Assembly: GCA_902490145.1 (NCBI GenBank)
Contig: CABUCT010000001.1
Coordinates: 1 to 42,765, forward strand
Length of the DNA stretch: 42,765 nucleotides
Direction: 5' to 3'
Origin: an uncultured Oscillospiraceae bacterium
GTDB taxonomy: Bacteria > Bacillota > Clostridia > Oscillospirales > Acutalibacteraceae
Made by a program: the position numbers and the translations under genes. The notes under the pieces were generated by a model. It ran no database searches. It was not told the origin of the DNA and saw only the letters and a program-made list of their open reading frames with translations. Of the stretch, positions 25,769-34,022 are shown piece by piece; position 1 is the first letter of the stretch, and every line of letters begins with the position of its first letter.

Positions 25769-26599
25769 TTAATATTCATCTGGCATCTCGTCGATTTGGT
25801 CACAGCGGAAGACCGGACCGTCTTTGCAAACGTATTTAGAGCCGATGTTGCAGCGGCCGCATTTGCCGACACCGCATTTCATTTTGAGTTCCATTGTGGT
25901 GAAAACCTGAGTTTTGTCAAACCCGAGTTCCATAAGACCTGCAAGGGTAAACTTAATCATAATAGGCGGACCGCATATGATAACGGTTTTGTTTGTGTCA
26001 AAGCCAAGTTCCTTGACATAGTTCGGAACAAAACCGACGTGTCCGTCCCAGCCTTCCTGTTCACGGTCAATGGTGAGATGAACATTTATGCCGTCCTCGT
26101 TGCTCCATTCACTTATGATTTCATCATAATCCACAAGGTCATCCTTACTTCTTGAACCATAAACAATGTCAACAGTGCCATAGTTTTCACGGTTATCACG
26201 GACATAATTAATAACCGAACGAAGCGGAGCAAGACCGATGCCGCCGGCAACAAAGAGCAGATCTTTGCCCTTAAATGCAGTATCAACAGGGAAGCCGTTT
26301 CCATAAGGTCCGCGAATGGTGATTTGCTGCCCAACATCCATTTGGTGAAGCCATTCGGTAAGACATCCGCATTTTTTGATGCTGAATTCCATAAACTCAG
26401 TGTTTGTGGGAGATGAAGTAATTGAGAACATAGCCTCTCCGACACCCGGAATAGAGAGCATAGCACATTGACCGGGAATATGCTCAAAACATTTTCCTCC
26501 GTCAAGGGAATTGACGCGGAAGGTTTTTACATCGGGAGTGTCGATGCGAACATCTGTAACAACACCGATGTGCGGAATAAGAGTTTCGTTAACAGACAT
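25769..26599 (-). CDS. flxA: FlxA-like NAD(P)H/FAD oxidoreductase subunit
   Basis: The 276-residue protein is a ferredoxin-NADP reductase-like module of the HydG/AsrB type: an N-terminal FAD-binding barrel (FSITSSP, RGPYGNGFP), an NAD(P)-binding half (VAGGIGLAPLRS, IICGPPIMIKF), and a C-terminal [2Fe-2S] site (CGVGKCGRC plus a fourth Cys). In HdrABC-FlxABCD clusters this subunit takes electrons from NADH. The ATG overlaps the stop of the preceding Fe-S gene by one base (TAATG). Confidence 0.82.
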   Translation of the reverse strand: MSVNETLIPHIGVVTDVRIDTPDVKTFRVNSLDGGKCFEHIPGQCAMLSIPGVGEAMFSITSSPTNTEFMEFSIKKCGCLTEWLHQMDVGQQITIRGPYGNGFPVDTAFKGKDLLFVAGGIGLAPLRSVINYVRDNRENYGTVDIVYGSRSKDDLVDYDEIISEWSNEDGINVHLTIDREQEGWDGHVGFVPNYVKELGFDTNKTVIICGPPIMIKFTLAGLMELGFDKTQVFTTMELKMKCGVGKCGRCNIGSKYVCKDGPVFRCDQIDEMPDEY

Positions 26600-27624
26600 T
26601 ATTTTTTACCCCCTAACTTTTTGATAACCTTTGCAATATTCATAGAAATAGGACACTTTGCAACACATCTTCCGCATCCGACGCAGGAATAAAGTCCTTC
26701 ATTGTTTGCCGGATAGTACACAAGCTTATGCATAAAGCGTTGACGGAAGCGTTCAAGCTGGCTTGTGCGGGGGTTTCCGTGAGCCATTTTGGTAAAGTCG
26801 GAGTACATGCAGGAATCCCAGCAGCGATATCTTTGAACACCGTGACCGGTGTCATAGTCGCGGATATCATAGCACTGGCAAGTCGGACAAACAAATGTGC
26901 AGGTTCCGCATCCGATACATGATTCCGAAAGAGTTGCCCATTCGGGAGAATTGAATTTTTCAAGCATAACTTCTTCGCTGCCAAAGCCTTCAAGCGACAG
27001 ATCGGAGAGAGGAAGCTTTTTCATAATTTCGGAAGTTGCTTTTTTCTGTGTTTCTACAGCAGAATTATCGCAAGCTTCAAACAATCCGGAAATTTTATTT
27101 TCCAAAGCCTTACCCTTTTCGGTTATTGCTTCGAAATAAAGAGCATCATCGGTAATATAGGTTACGGCATCGCCTTTAGGATCGGTTGCATCAATGCCGA
27201 ACACGTTGCAAAAACAGGTTTCTTCAGGAGCTGAACAAGCGAGAGTGACAACAGTGCCTTTTTTGCGGCGGTTTTCATAATATGAATCAACCGGATCACT
27301 GAGGAAAACACGGTCAAGCACGTCAAAACTCTTTGCATCGCAGGCACGAACACCAAAAACTACAAAATCTTTGGTTTCATCGCGGTTGTCAATAACCTCA
27401 ATCTTTTTACCCTCGGTTTTGAAAGCCATAAGATTTTCGCTTTGCGGGAAGAAAAGATCCTTCGGAGAGCGATTTGTATGAAGAATATCAAGGCGAACCT
27501 TTGAATCAGCATCCCATTTGAAGAAATCAACATTTCCGCTCTTTTCAATCGGAAGATAAAGCTCTTCGTCGGCTGCGATTGTTTCAAATAATGAATTTAA
27601 TTTTTCTTTTGAAATTTTAAGCAT
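26599..27624 (-). CDS. HydB/AsrA-like [4Fe-4S] dicluster protein (Flx subunit)
   Basis: The 341-residue protein has an N-terminal half with VVFGVRACDAKSFDVLD and CSAPEETCFCN, typical of sulfhydrogenase beta/anaerobic sulfite reductase A proteins, and two C-terminal cluster motifs, CIGCGTCTFVCPTCQC and CVGCGRCVAKCP. It would relay electrons between the NADH-oxidising flavoprotein and the rest of the Flx/Hdr assembly; it corresponds to FlxB or FlxC, and I cannot decide which. Its ATG overlaps the upstream stop by one base, and its stop overlaps the flxA start by one base. Confidence 0.8.
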   Translation of the reverse strand: MLKISKEKLNSLFETIAADEELYLPIEKSGNVDFFKWDADSKVRLDILHTNRSPKDLFFPQSENLMAFKTEGKKIEVIDNRDETKDFVVFGVRACDAKSFDVLDRVFLSDPVDSYYENRRKKGTVVTLACSAPEETCFCNVFGIDATDPKGDAVTYITDDALYFEAITEKGKALENKISGLFEACDNSAVETQKKATSEIMKKLPLSDLSLEGFGSEEVMLEKFNSPEWATLSESCIGCGTCTFVCPTCQCYDIRDYDTGHGVQRYRCWDSCMYSDFTKMAHGNPRTSQLERFRQRFMHKLVYYPANNEGLYSCVGCGRCVAKCPISMNIAKVIKKLGGKK

Positions 27625-28613
27625 TAGTTGTCGCCTCCTTTATCCGAAACCACAGAGGGCTCAACATCATTTTGAGTGAAGCTGGTGAGTGGGGTGCGGA
27701 CTTCGTCATCAGAACCCGCCTGATATTCACCGTAAAAGCTGTCAATATCTTTGATAAATTTGCGATTAAGCAAATGAAGCGGAATGTTTTGAGGGCAAAC
27801 TCTTGAACACTCTCCGCAGTCGGTGCAGCGACCGGCAACATGGAATGCACGGATAATGTGGAAACAATTTTCTTCGAAGCTGTCAACCGGAGCTTTAGAA
27901 GCAATTCCTGATTCAGCATTGTCAAACACACAGTTTGTGCAGGTACAGGCAGGGCATACATTGCGGCAGGCATTGCAGCGAATGCATTTTGAAAGCTCAC
28001 CTCTCCAAAATTCAAAACGCTCGTCCGGAGTCATGGCTTCAAGTTTCTCAACTATTTCAAAGCGATCGGATTTCCATGAATTATCGGGAGTTTCATCTTT
28101 AACTATAAGTTCATCCTGAACAACGTGGGTGCGGCCTTTGCATACACAGCAGCGATCAAGAAGTGCATCTCTGCGGGAAACCTGTTTGTCACCGTAAAGT
28201 GTATGAACAACGAGCGTGTCTCCATCCTCGTCAATAGATGTAATACCTGTAATCCCCATCTTGCGGAGCTTTTCAACGTCAAGCTTTCCACCGCAGTGAA
28301 TGCCGATAGCATAAATTTTTTCGCGGTCAACGCGATGTTCTTTAATCAGCTGATTTAAGCTGTATGTATCGCATGGTTTAAGGAAAACAGCGGTTTTACC
28401 ATCTTTTTTGGACTCTTTTATGAGATATTTACTGAGATTTGCACCGCAAAATCCATTATACACAAAATCATCGAGCTGATCAGCAGAGGTAAACACAGCA
28501 GGTGTGGGATCATAGAAGAACTCTCCGTTTTTCCAACCGACAACACGAGCTACTTCTCCGGAGGACAAAAGCTCTTGAGCCTTTGATTTCATTCGGTCAA
28601 AGATTTCTTGCAT
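27624..28613 (-). CDS. second HydB/FrhB-like [4Fe-4S] dicluster protein (Flx subunit)
   Basis: This 329-residue paralogue of its neighbour has an N-terminal region with FLKPCDTYSLNQL and RCCVCKGR and two cluster motifs, CIRCNACRNVCPACTC and CTDCGECSRVCP. Two such related proteins side by side, between a FlxA-like and a FlxD-like subunit, are the pattern of flxABCD clusters. GGAGGA precedes the ATG, which lies 25 bp inside the preceding gene. It ends with a charged tail (SVVSDKGGDN) not seen in the neighbour. Confidence 0.8.
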   Translation of the reverse strand: MQEIFDRMKSKAQELLSSGEVARVVGWKNGEFFYDPTPAVFTSADQLDDFVYNGFCGANLSKYLIKESKKDGKTAVFLKPCDTYSLNQLIKEHRVDREKIYAIGIHCGGKLDVEKLRKMGITGITSIDEDGDTLVVHTLYGDKQVSRRDALLDRCCVCKGRTHVVQDELIVKDETPDNSWKSDRFEIVEKLEAMTPDERFEFWRGELSKCIRCNACRNVCPACTCTNCVFDNAESGIASKAPVDSFEENCFHIIRAFHVAGRCTDCGECSRVCPQNIPLHLLNRKFIKDIDSFYGEYQAGSDDEVRTPLTSFTQNDVEPSVVSDKGGDN

Positions 28614-29044
28614 CTCAAATCCTCCAATCTCTTATTCGGACCAAGCTCGGTCACAGTTTTTACAAAGTCGTTCATAACTGTAGAAAATCTTGCACCTTCA
28701 GCAGCAGAAACCCATTCAACACGGGTACGTCCCCTCTCGATTCCGAGATAGTCAAGCATACCGAAAAGCAAAGTCATTCTGCGTCTTGCATAATAGTTTC
28801 CGGTTGTATAGTGGCAATCGCCGGGATGGCATCCGCACATGATAACACCGTCTGCACCACGCTGAAAAGCCCTTAAAATGAATATCGGGTTTACACGGCA
28901 GGAGCAAGGCACACGAATTATTTTTACATTTGCGGGATAGTTAAGACGGTTGGTTCCGGCCAGATCCGCCCCTGCATATGAACACCAGTTGCAGCAGAAA
29001 GCAACAATTTTCGGGGTGAATTCTTTGCTGTCATTTATTTGCAT
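28589..29044 (-). CDS. flxD: FlxD/MvhD-like [2Fe-2S] protein
   Basis: The 151-residue protein matches the MvhD/FlpD family: KIVAFCCNWCSYAGAD near the start, VPCSCRVNP, then MCGCHPGDCHY, with conserved cysteines that bind a [2Fe-2S] cluster. MvhD-type subunits connect an electron-donating module to HdrA. It overlaps hdrA by 10 bp upstream and the Flx Fe-S gene by 25 bp downstream, which supports one complex. Confidence 0.88.
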   Translation of the reverse strand: MQINDSKEFTPKIVAFCCNWCSYAGADLAGTNRLNYPANVKIIRVPCSCRVNPIFILRAFQRGADGVIMCGCHPGDCHYTTGNYYARRRMTLLFGMLDYLGIERGRTRVEWVSAAEGARFSTVMNDFVKTVTELGPNKRLEDLRCKKSLTE

Positions 29045-31023
29045 ATTGCATCTACCTCCGCCATAATCTGTTTATTTGAGAATCCCTTAAGGTCCATAGC
29101 TCCTGACGGGCAGGTAACAGTACAAGCACCGCAGCCCTGACATACAGCTTCGTTGACCGAAGCCACTCTTCTTGTTTCGGTTTTGCCACCGCCGAGGCGG
29201 AATTCCTTGTCTATATAAGAAATAGCACCATAGGGACAAACGTTGGCACAAGCCGAGCAGCCGTTACAGGTCATCTCGTTGGAATGAGCAACGCATGGAT
29301 TGCAGGTAAGCTTATCTTTTGAAAGAAGCCCGATAACCTTTGCGGCAGCAGCCGAAGCCTGAGCAACCGTTTCAGGAATATCTTTAGGTCCTTGGCAAAC
29401 GCCCGAAAGGAATACGCCCGCAGTGGGACTTTCGACCGGACGAAGCTTTGGATGAGCCTCTGTAAAGAAATCGTTAGTATCCATGCTGGCAGTAAGCTTT
29501 GTCGCAATCGAGCGGGCGGACTTGTCTGGCTCGATAGCAGCGGCAAGCACAACCATATCGGCTTCAATGTGAAGTTGTTCATTCATTATAAGATCAGAGG
29601 CCTGAACGGTTAGCTTTCCGTCATGTGGAGCAACCTTTCCCACCATGCCTTTTATGTAATGAACACCGTATTCTTCAACTGCACGGCGATAGAACTCGTC
29701 AAAGTTCTTTCCAGGGGTACGAACATCTATATAGAATACATAAACATCTGTGTCCGGATATTTCTCGCGAGTCAGCATTGCGTGTTTTGCAGTATACATG
29801 CAGCAAATCTTTGAGCAATACTCTTTTCCGCAGCCTGATGTATCACGGCTTCCGACACACTGAACGAAAACAATGGTGTGCGGATGGGTTTTGTCGGACG
29901 GACGGAGAAGCGTTCCTCCGGTTGGTCCGGCAGCATTCATAAGACGCTCATATTCAAGAGAAGTTACAACATCGGGACTCTGCGAATAAGCAAATTCGTC
30001 ATAATTATCAAGTTTTATGGGATTAAATCCGGTTGCGGCAACGATAGCACCGTATTTTTGTTCGATAATTTCGTCCTTCTGTTTGTAGTCAATAGCATTT
30101 GCGGTACATACCTTAGAGCAAACCCCGCATTTCCCGGTCTTGAGCATAGTGCAGTAGTCCGGATCAATTCGGGCGACCTTCGGAACTGCCTGAGCAAACG
30201 GGATGTAGATAGCTCTGCGGTTATCAAGTCCGAGATTGAATTCGTTAGGGACTTTTTTCTGAGGACATTTTTCGGTGCAAAGTCCGCATCCGGTACATAC
30301 ATCCTCTTTTACATATCTGGCTTTCTTGCGAATTTTAACACTGAAGTTTCCGACGAATCCGCCGACTTCTTCAATTTCGCTGAAAGAGTAAATTTTTATT
30401 TTTTCATTTTGTGCGGCCTCAACCATTTTCGGAGTCAGAATACAGGCGGCACAGTCAAGAGTCGGGAAGGTTTTGTCGATCTGAGCCATCTTTCCACCGA
30501 TTGTTGGAGACTTCTCAACAATATCGACTTCATAACCTGCGTCGGCAATATCAAGAGCAGTCTGAATACCTGCGATACCACCGCCGATAACCAAAGCTCG
30601 TTTGGTTACAGGGCTTTCTCCTGCGGTGAGGGGAGCATTGAGATGAACCTTTGCAATAGCTGCACGACCAAGAATGATGGCCTTTTCGGTGGCAATCTCC
30701 ATATCCTTATGGATCCATGAACACTGTTCACGGATATTTGCAACCTCGACCATATATGGGTTAAGTCCGACAGATGCGGCAGCTTTTCTGAAAGTTGCTT
30801 CGTGCATACGGGGTGAGCAGGAGCAAATAACTACACCGGTAAGAGAATGTTCCTTAATGGCATTTTTAATAAGATCCTGACCTGCCTGAGAGCACATATA
30901 TTGATAGTCGGCGGAAAAAACAACACCGGGCTCTTTCCCGAGTTCTTCTGCAACTTTTTTAACGTCTACGGTTGCGGCAATGTTGCTTCCGCACCAGCAG
31001 ACAAATACACCTATTCTCTGCAT
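29035..31023 (-). CDS. hdrA: HdrA, FAD-containing electron-bifurcating subunit
   Basis: HdrA carries the FAD at which electron pairs are split between a high- and a low-potential path in heterodisulfide reductase-type complexes. The 662-residue protein has the N-terminal domain (IGVFVCWCGSNI), the FAD fold GGGIAG (147-152), LDCAACILTPKM (189-200), a ferredoxin insert (CTGCGLCTEKC, 243-253), and two C-terminal [4Fe-4S] motifs (CNGCSACANVCP, CQGCGACTVTCP). Length and domain order are normal. GGAGG precedes the ATG. It is flanked by hdrC and flxD. Confidence 0.93.
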   Translation of the reverse strand: MQRIGVFVCWCGSNIAATVDVKKVAEELGKEPGVVFSADYQYMCSQAGQDLIKNAIKEHSLTGVVICSCSPRMHEATFRKAAASVGLNPYMVEVANIREQCSWIHKDMEIATEKAIILGRAAIAKVHLNAPLTAGESPVTKRALVIGGGIAGIQTALDIADAGYEVDIVEKSPTIGGKMAQIDKTFPTLDCAACILTPKMVEAAQNEKIKIYSFSEIEEVGGFVGNFSVKIRKKARYVKEDVCTGCGLCTEKCPQKKVPNEFNLGLDNRRAIYIPFAQAVPKVARIDPDYCTMLKTGKCGVCSKVCTANAIDYKQKDEIIEQKYGAIVAATGFNPIKLDNYDEFAYSQSPDVVTSLEYERLMNAAGPTGGTLLRPSDKTHPHTIVFVQCVGSRDTSGCGKEYCSKICCMYTAKHAMLTREKYPDTDVYVFYIDVRTPGKNFDEFYRRAVEEYGVHYIKGMVGKVAPHDGKLTVQASDLIMNEQLHIEADMVVLAAAIEPDKSARSIATKLTASMDTNDFFTEAHPKLRPVESPTAGVFLSGVCQGPKDIPETVAQASAAAAKVIGLLSKDKLTCNPCVAHSNEMTCNGCSACANVCPYGAISYIDKEFRLGGGKTETRRVASVNEAVCQGCGACTVTCPSGAMDLKGFSNKQIMAEVDAICK

Positions 31024-31037
31024 TAGCTTTTTCCTCC

Positions 31038-31430
31038 TTACTTACTGTGTTTTCTCATAACGCTGACGATTGCCTGTTGGGGCAGATCATCATTGAGAAG
31101 TGACGGAATGTCATCTTGTTTCATGTGGTTTTGACCCTGCTGGCGAATGACCGAAAGACGGACAGCTTCAACAAACTTTGCAGGTTCAACACCTCTTGGA
31201 CAGCGTTCAACGCAGGCAAGACATGAAAGACACATAAAAAGACTCTTTGAATTCATAAGAGGCTCGATTTTGCCCTGTTCAACCATAGCGACAAACTGAT
31301 GGGGATGATATTCCATCTCGCCGTAAGCAGGACATGTGCCTGAACATTTTCCGCATTTCATACACTTTCTTGGGTTAACACCGGCAATGCGGATTATTTC
31401 CTCAGAGAGGTTAGCGTTTGTATTGCTCAT
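31038..31430 (-). CDS. hdrC: HdrC iron-sulfur subunit
   Basis: The 130-residue protein has two [4Fe-4S] motifs, CMKCGKCSGTCP and CLSCLACVERCP, and the length of HdrC, the wire between HdrA and HdrB. GGAGGAGG precedes the ATG. It overlaps hdrB by 4 bp and is 14 bp from hdrA. Confidence 0.9.
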   Translation of the reverse strand: MSNTNANLSEEIIRIAGVNPRKCMKCGKCSGTCPAYGEMEYHPHQFVAMVEQGKIEPLMNSKSLFMCLSCLACVERCPRGVEPAKFVEAVRLSVIRQQGQNHMKQDDIPSLLNDDLPQQAIVSVMRKHSK

Positions 31431-32218
31431 TTGTCCTCCTCCTTTACGCCGAGAGCTTCGGCGAGAATTTCGGTGAAGTAATAAACCGGCAGTCCGTTTT
31501 GTGCGTTGTGATTAAGGTTGTACATACAAAGCGGACAAGCGGTGATAAGCATTTCTGCTCCTGCACTTTTGGCCGAGTCATTTATATTCGTTACCTTTGC
31601 TTTTGGAAGATCTTCATCCTCCATGGTGATATATCCGCCGCAGCATTCATTGCGATACGGATAAACGACCGGTTCAGCTCCGAGAGCACGAATGAAATCT
31701 TCGATAATAGTCGGATTTTCGGGATTATCAAAGCCGAGCTGTTTTCCTGGACGAAGAAGCAGGCAGCCGTAATAAGCACCGATTTTCTTTCCGGTAAGCG
31801 GATTTTTAACGGCTTCTTTAAGCTTGTCAAATCCGATCTTATCGCGAAGAAGCTCAAGGAAGTGAATGACCTCTGCCTCTCCGTTATACGGATTTTCAAG
31901 AGCAAGGTAATTGTTTGCTTTGAAGTTCATGTTGGCGTCGTTTTTCATGTCATAGTTTGTACGTTTTATAACATGATGACAGGCCGAACACATAGTTACA
32001 AGAGTCTGCCCTTTGTCACGTGCCGCTGCAAGAGCTCTGACAGATGAGAGTTTTGGAGCGATTTCGTCGCTTCCCATAGGATAAACTCCACCGCAGCACT
32101 GCCATTCGGGCAATTCCTCAAGAGTGATACCAAGAGCCTCGGCGGATTTTCTGGCGTATATATCGAGATCCTTGGCTTTGGTTTTGAGTGTACAGCCGGG
32201 ATAATAACTGTATATCAT
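31427..32218 (-). CDS. hdrB: HdrB, CCG-domain catalytic-type subunit
   Basis: HdrB holds the two non-cubane [4Fe-4S] clusters that reduce disulfides in methanogens. The 263-residue protein has two CCG domains: Cys9, Cys41-Cys42 (WQCCGGVYP), Cys77 and Cys80 (CSAC), then GCLLL, NECCGGY and CPLC in the second half. The organism is bacterial and no DsrC or other obvious heterodisulfide-like partner is encoded here, so the true electron acceptor is unclear. Because methanogen TfrB fuses an FrdB part to such a CCG part, HdrB may be the docking partner of the FrdB-like subunit in the same operon (inference). Confidence 0.9.
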   Translation of the reverse strand: MIYSYYPGCTLKTKAKDLDIYARKSAEALGITLEELPEWQCCGGVYPMGSDEIAPKLSSVRALAAARDKGQTLVTMCSACHHVIKRTNYDMKNDANMNFKANNYLALENPYNGEAEVIHFLELLRDKIGFDKLKEAVKNPLTGKKIGAYYGCLLLRPGKQLGFDNPENPTIIEDFIRALGAEPVVYPYRNECCGGYITMEDEDLPKAKVTNINDSAKSAGAEMLITACPLCMYNLNHNAQNGLPVYYFTEILAEALGVKEEDK

Positions 32219-32244
32219 AACTCGCTCATTCCTTTCGCAAATTT

Positions 32245-33192
32245 TTATATTTCAAGTCCTTTTATAACCGATTTAAGGTTGTCGGCACTCTTTCTAAGAA
32301 GAGCCATTTCCCCTTGAGTAAGAGGAGTGGGGACTTTGCATTTGATTCCCTGATTATTTACAAGCGACAAGGTGCTCAGGCATACGTCGTCAATACCGTA
32401 TTCGCCGTTCATCATGCTGCTGACCGTGAGAGCGGTATCAACGCTTGAAAAAATGCAGCGGCAGATCATTGCAGTTACGATTGAGACTGCATAGTAAGTA
32501 GCTCCCTTGTTCTCAATGATAGTAGCACCGGAATTTTTAACATATTCCCAAATTTTCTGGCGGTCAATGGGAGGAACAGCAGTTTCCTTGCTGAAGAAAC
32601 AGTCATGATACTGGTTGATGCTGATGCTGGAAATAGTCGAGATAGACCACGGAATGAATGATGTGTCACCGTGCTCACCAAAAACATAAGCATGAACGTT
32701 TTTCTGGCTTACATTATAGTAGTCAGCAAGACTTGTACGCAGACGTGCAGTATCAAGAAGAGTTCCCGAACCGAACACACGGTTCTGCGGAATACCTGAG
32801 ACTTTAGTAAAGACATATGTGAGAATGTCAACAGGGTTTGCAACAATGACATAAATAGCATCAGGAGCATATTTTGTTATCTCCGGTGCAATCTTTTTGA
32901 TTATGTTGGTGTTTACCTGAGACAATTCAAGACGTGACTGACCTGCTTTACGTGCAACTCCTGAGGTGATGATAACGATATCAGCATCTTTGGCATCGGA
33001 ATATGTACCGGAATAAATATTTGTCGGGGAACAATATGCTGTGCCCTGACGGATGTCCATAGCCTCACCGAAAGCCTTTTTTTCATTAATATCGATGAGG
33101 ACGATTTCTGCGGCGGTTCCGTTTACGGTCAAGGTGTATGCAATGGTGGCACCAACATTACCGGTACCGATAATAGCAACTTTGCTGCTCAT
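32245..33192 (-). CDS. mdh: LDH-fold NAD-dependent dehydrogenase, probably malate dehydrogenase
   Basis: The 315-residue protein has the LDH/MDH plan: GTGNVGA (9-15), NAD-selecting Asp34 (VLIDIN), catalytic Asp147, Arg150 and His174 (FGEHGDTS). The substrate-specificity position that is Gln in lactate dehydrogenases is Arg81 here (VARKAGQSR), the malate dehydrogenase residue; Arg87 binds the carboxylate. Other parts, such as RLEL after it, look LDH-like, so automated tools may name it L-lactate dehydrogenase. Malate dehydrogenase fits the operon, which also makes fumarase and fumarate reductase. AAGGA precedes the ATG. It is 186 bp from the fumarase beta gene and 26 bp from hdrB. Confidence 0.75.
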   Translation of the reverse strand: MSSKVAIIGTGNVGATIAYTLTVNGTAAEIVLIDINEKKAFGEAMDIRQGTAYCSPTNIYSGTYSDAKDADIVIITSGVARKAGQSRLELSQVNTNIIKKIAPEITKYAPDAIYVIVANPVDILTYVFTKVSGIPQNRVFGSGTLLDTARLRTSLADYYNVSQKNVHAYVFGEHGDTSFIPWSISTISSISINQYHDCFFSKETAVPPIDRQKIWEYVKNSGATIIENKGATYYAVSIVTAMICRCIFSSVDTALTVSSMMNGEYGIDDVCLSTLSLVNNQGIKCKVPTPLTQGEMALLRKSADNLKSVIKGLEI

Positions 33193-33229
33193 ACTTAATC
33201 ATTCCTTACTCTGATTTCTTATTAAGGGA

Positions 33230-33253
33230 AAATAACACACCGAGATGTTATTT
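33230..33253. repeat. inverted repeat upstream of the dehydrogenase gene
   Basis: AAATAACA (33230-33237) and TGTTATTT (33246-33253) form an 8-bp perfect palindrome with an 8-nt spacer, 38-61 bp upstream of the dehydrogenase start. It could be an operator half-related to Rex sites (TGTTA core), but the spacing differs, or a weak stem. Confidence 0.4.
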
Positions 33254-33328
33254 GGAAGCAAATAATCCAATAAATTTAGAAAATTTTATTTCTTTTGGGA
33301 TATCTTGTTGAATACCCCCAAAACGCAC

Positions 33329-33354
33329 GCAAAGGACGGAAGAACCGTCCTTGC
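33329..33354. terminator. GC-rich stem after the fumarase beta gene
   Basis: AAGGACGG (33332-33339) and CCGTCCTT (33345-33352) form a stem with a 5-nt loop, 24 bp past the fumarase stop. No T-run follows on the minus strand, so it is more likely a processing or stability stem than a full terminator. Confidence 0.4.
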
Positions 33355-33377
33355 ATTTCAGTTTCCTTTTAAGGAAA

Positions 33378-33986
33378 TTATTTCATATAGTGAACTTTTG
33401 GCTTAAGCTCTGCGGCTTGCTTATCGCGGGCAGAATCAAAATCCTTGCGAACCTGAGTGAACATATTGTTTCCCTGGGTATCAATAGAAACGATCAGCGG
33501 ACCGAATTCTTTAACCCGACATACCCAAAGAGCCTCAGGAACACCGAAATCGAGCCATTCAACATCTTCAACTTCTTCGACCTCCTCGGCGGCCATAACG
33601 GCACATCCGCCGGGGAGAACGCAGTGCAAAGCACCGAATTCTTTACAGGCAGCAGCAGTGTTATCTCCCATGCCGCCTTTACCAATGATAATTTTAACAC
33701 CGGTCTGCTCGATGAAATCAGCCTCAAATGCTTCCATTCTCATGCTGGTGGTCGGGCCTACAGATACCATTGAGTATTTGTCTCCGTCTTTTTTAACAAT
33801 CGGACCCGCGTGGAAAATAGCATTTCCTGCGAATTCAAAATTAGGTTTAATACCCTCATGAACACGTCTTGCGTGGCCGGAGTCACGGCAAGTAGCCATC
33901 ATTCCGGTGAGGTATATCATATCGCCAACACGAAGATCTGCAATATCTTCGGTTTTAATAGGCGTGGTTATGATTCTTTTTTCCAT
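33378..33986 (-). CDS. class I fumarate hydratase, beta (C-terminal) subunit
   Basis: The 202-residue protein matches the C-terminal domain of iron-sulfur fumarases and tartrate dehydratases: GDMIYLTGMMATCRDSGHARR near the start (read as GDMIYLTGM and TCRDSGHARR), FHAGPIVKK, VGPTTSMRM and GKGGMG. It pairs with the alpha subunit encoded just upstream to interconvert malate and fumarate. Tartrate dehydratase is possible in principle, but the fumarate reductase and malate dehydrogenase genes in the same operon favour fumarase. GAAAGGA lies upstream of the ATG. Confidence 0.88.
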   Translation of the reverse strand: MEKRIITTPIKTEDIADLRVGDMIYLTGMMATCRDSGHARRVHEGIKPNFEFAGNAIFHAGPIVKKDGDKYSMVSVGPTTSMRMEAFEADFIEQTGVKIIIGKGGMGDNTAAACKEFGALHCVLPGGCAVMAAEEVEEVEDVEWLDFGVPEALWVCRVKEFGPLIVSIDTQGNNMFTQVRKDFDSARDKQAAELKPKVHYMK

Positions 33987-34022
33987 ATATAACAGTCCTT
34001 TCGGTCAAATCCAGAATTTATG

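Noticed and set aside
29878..30720. 280-codon open frame antisense to hdrA
   Set aside because: It is a mirror of HdrA codon use, has no family resemblance, and lies opposite a clearly real gene.
32245..33192. L-lactate dehydrogenase as the product
   Set aside because: The specificity position is Arg81, not Gln, and the neighbours are C4-acid enzymes, so malate dehydrogenase is preferred, though not proven.
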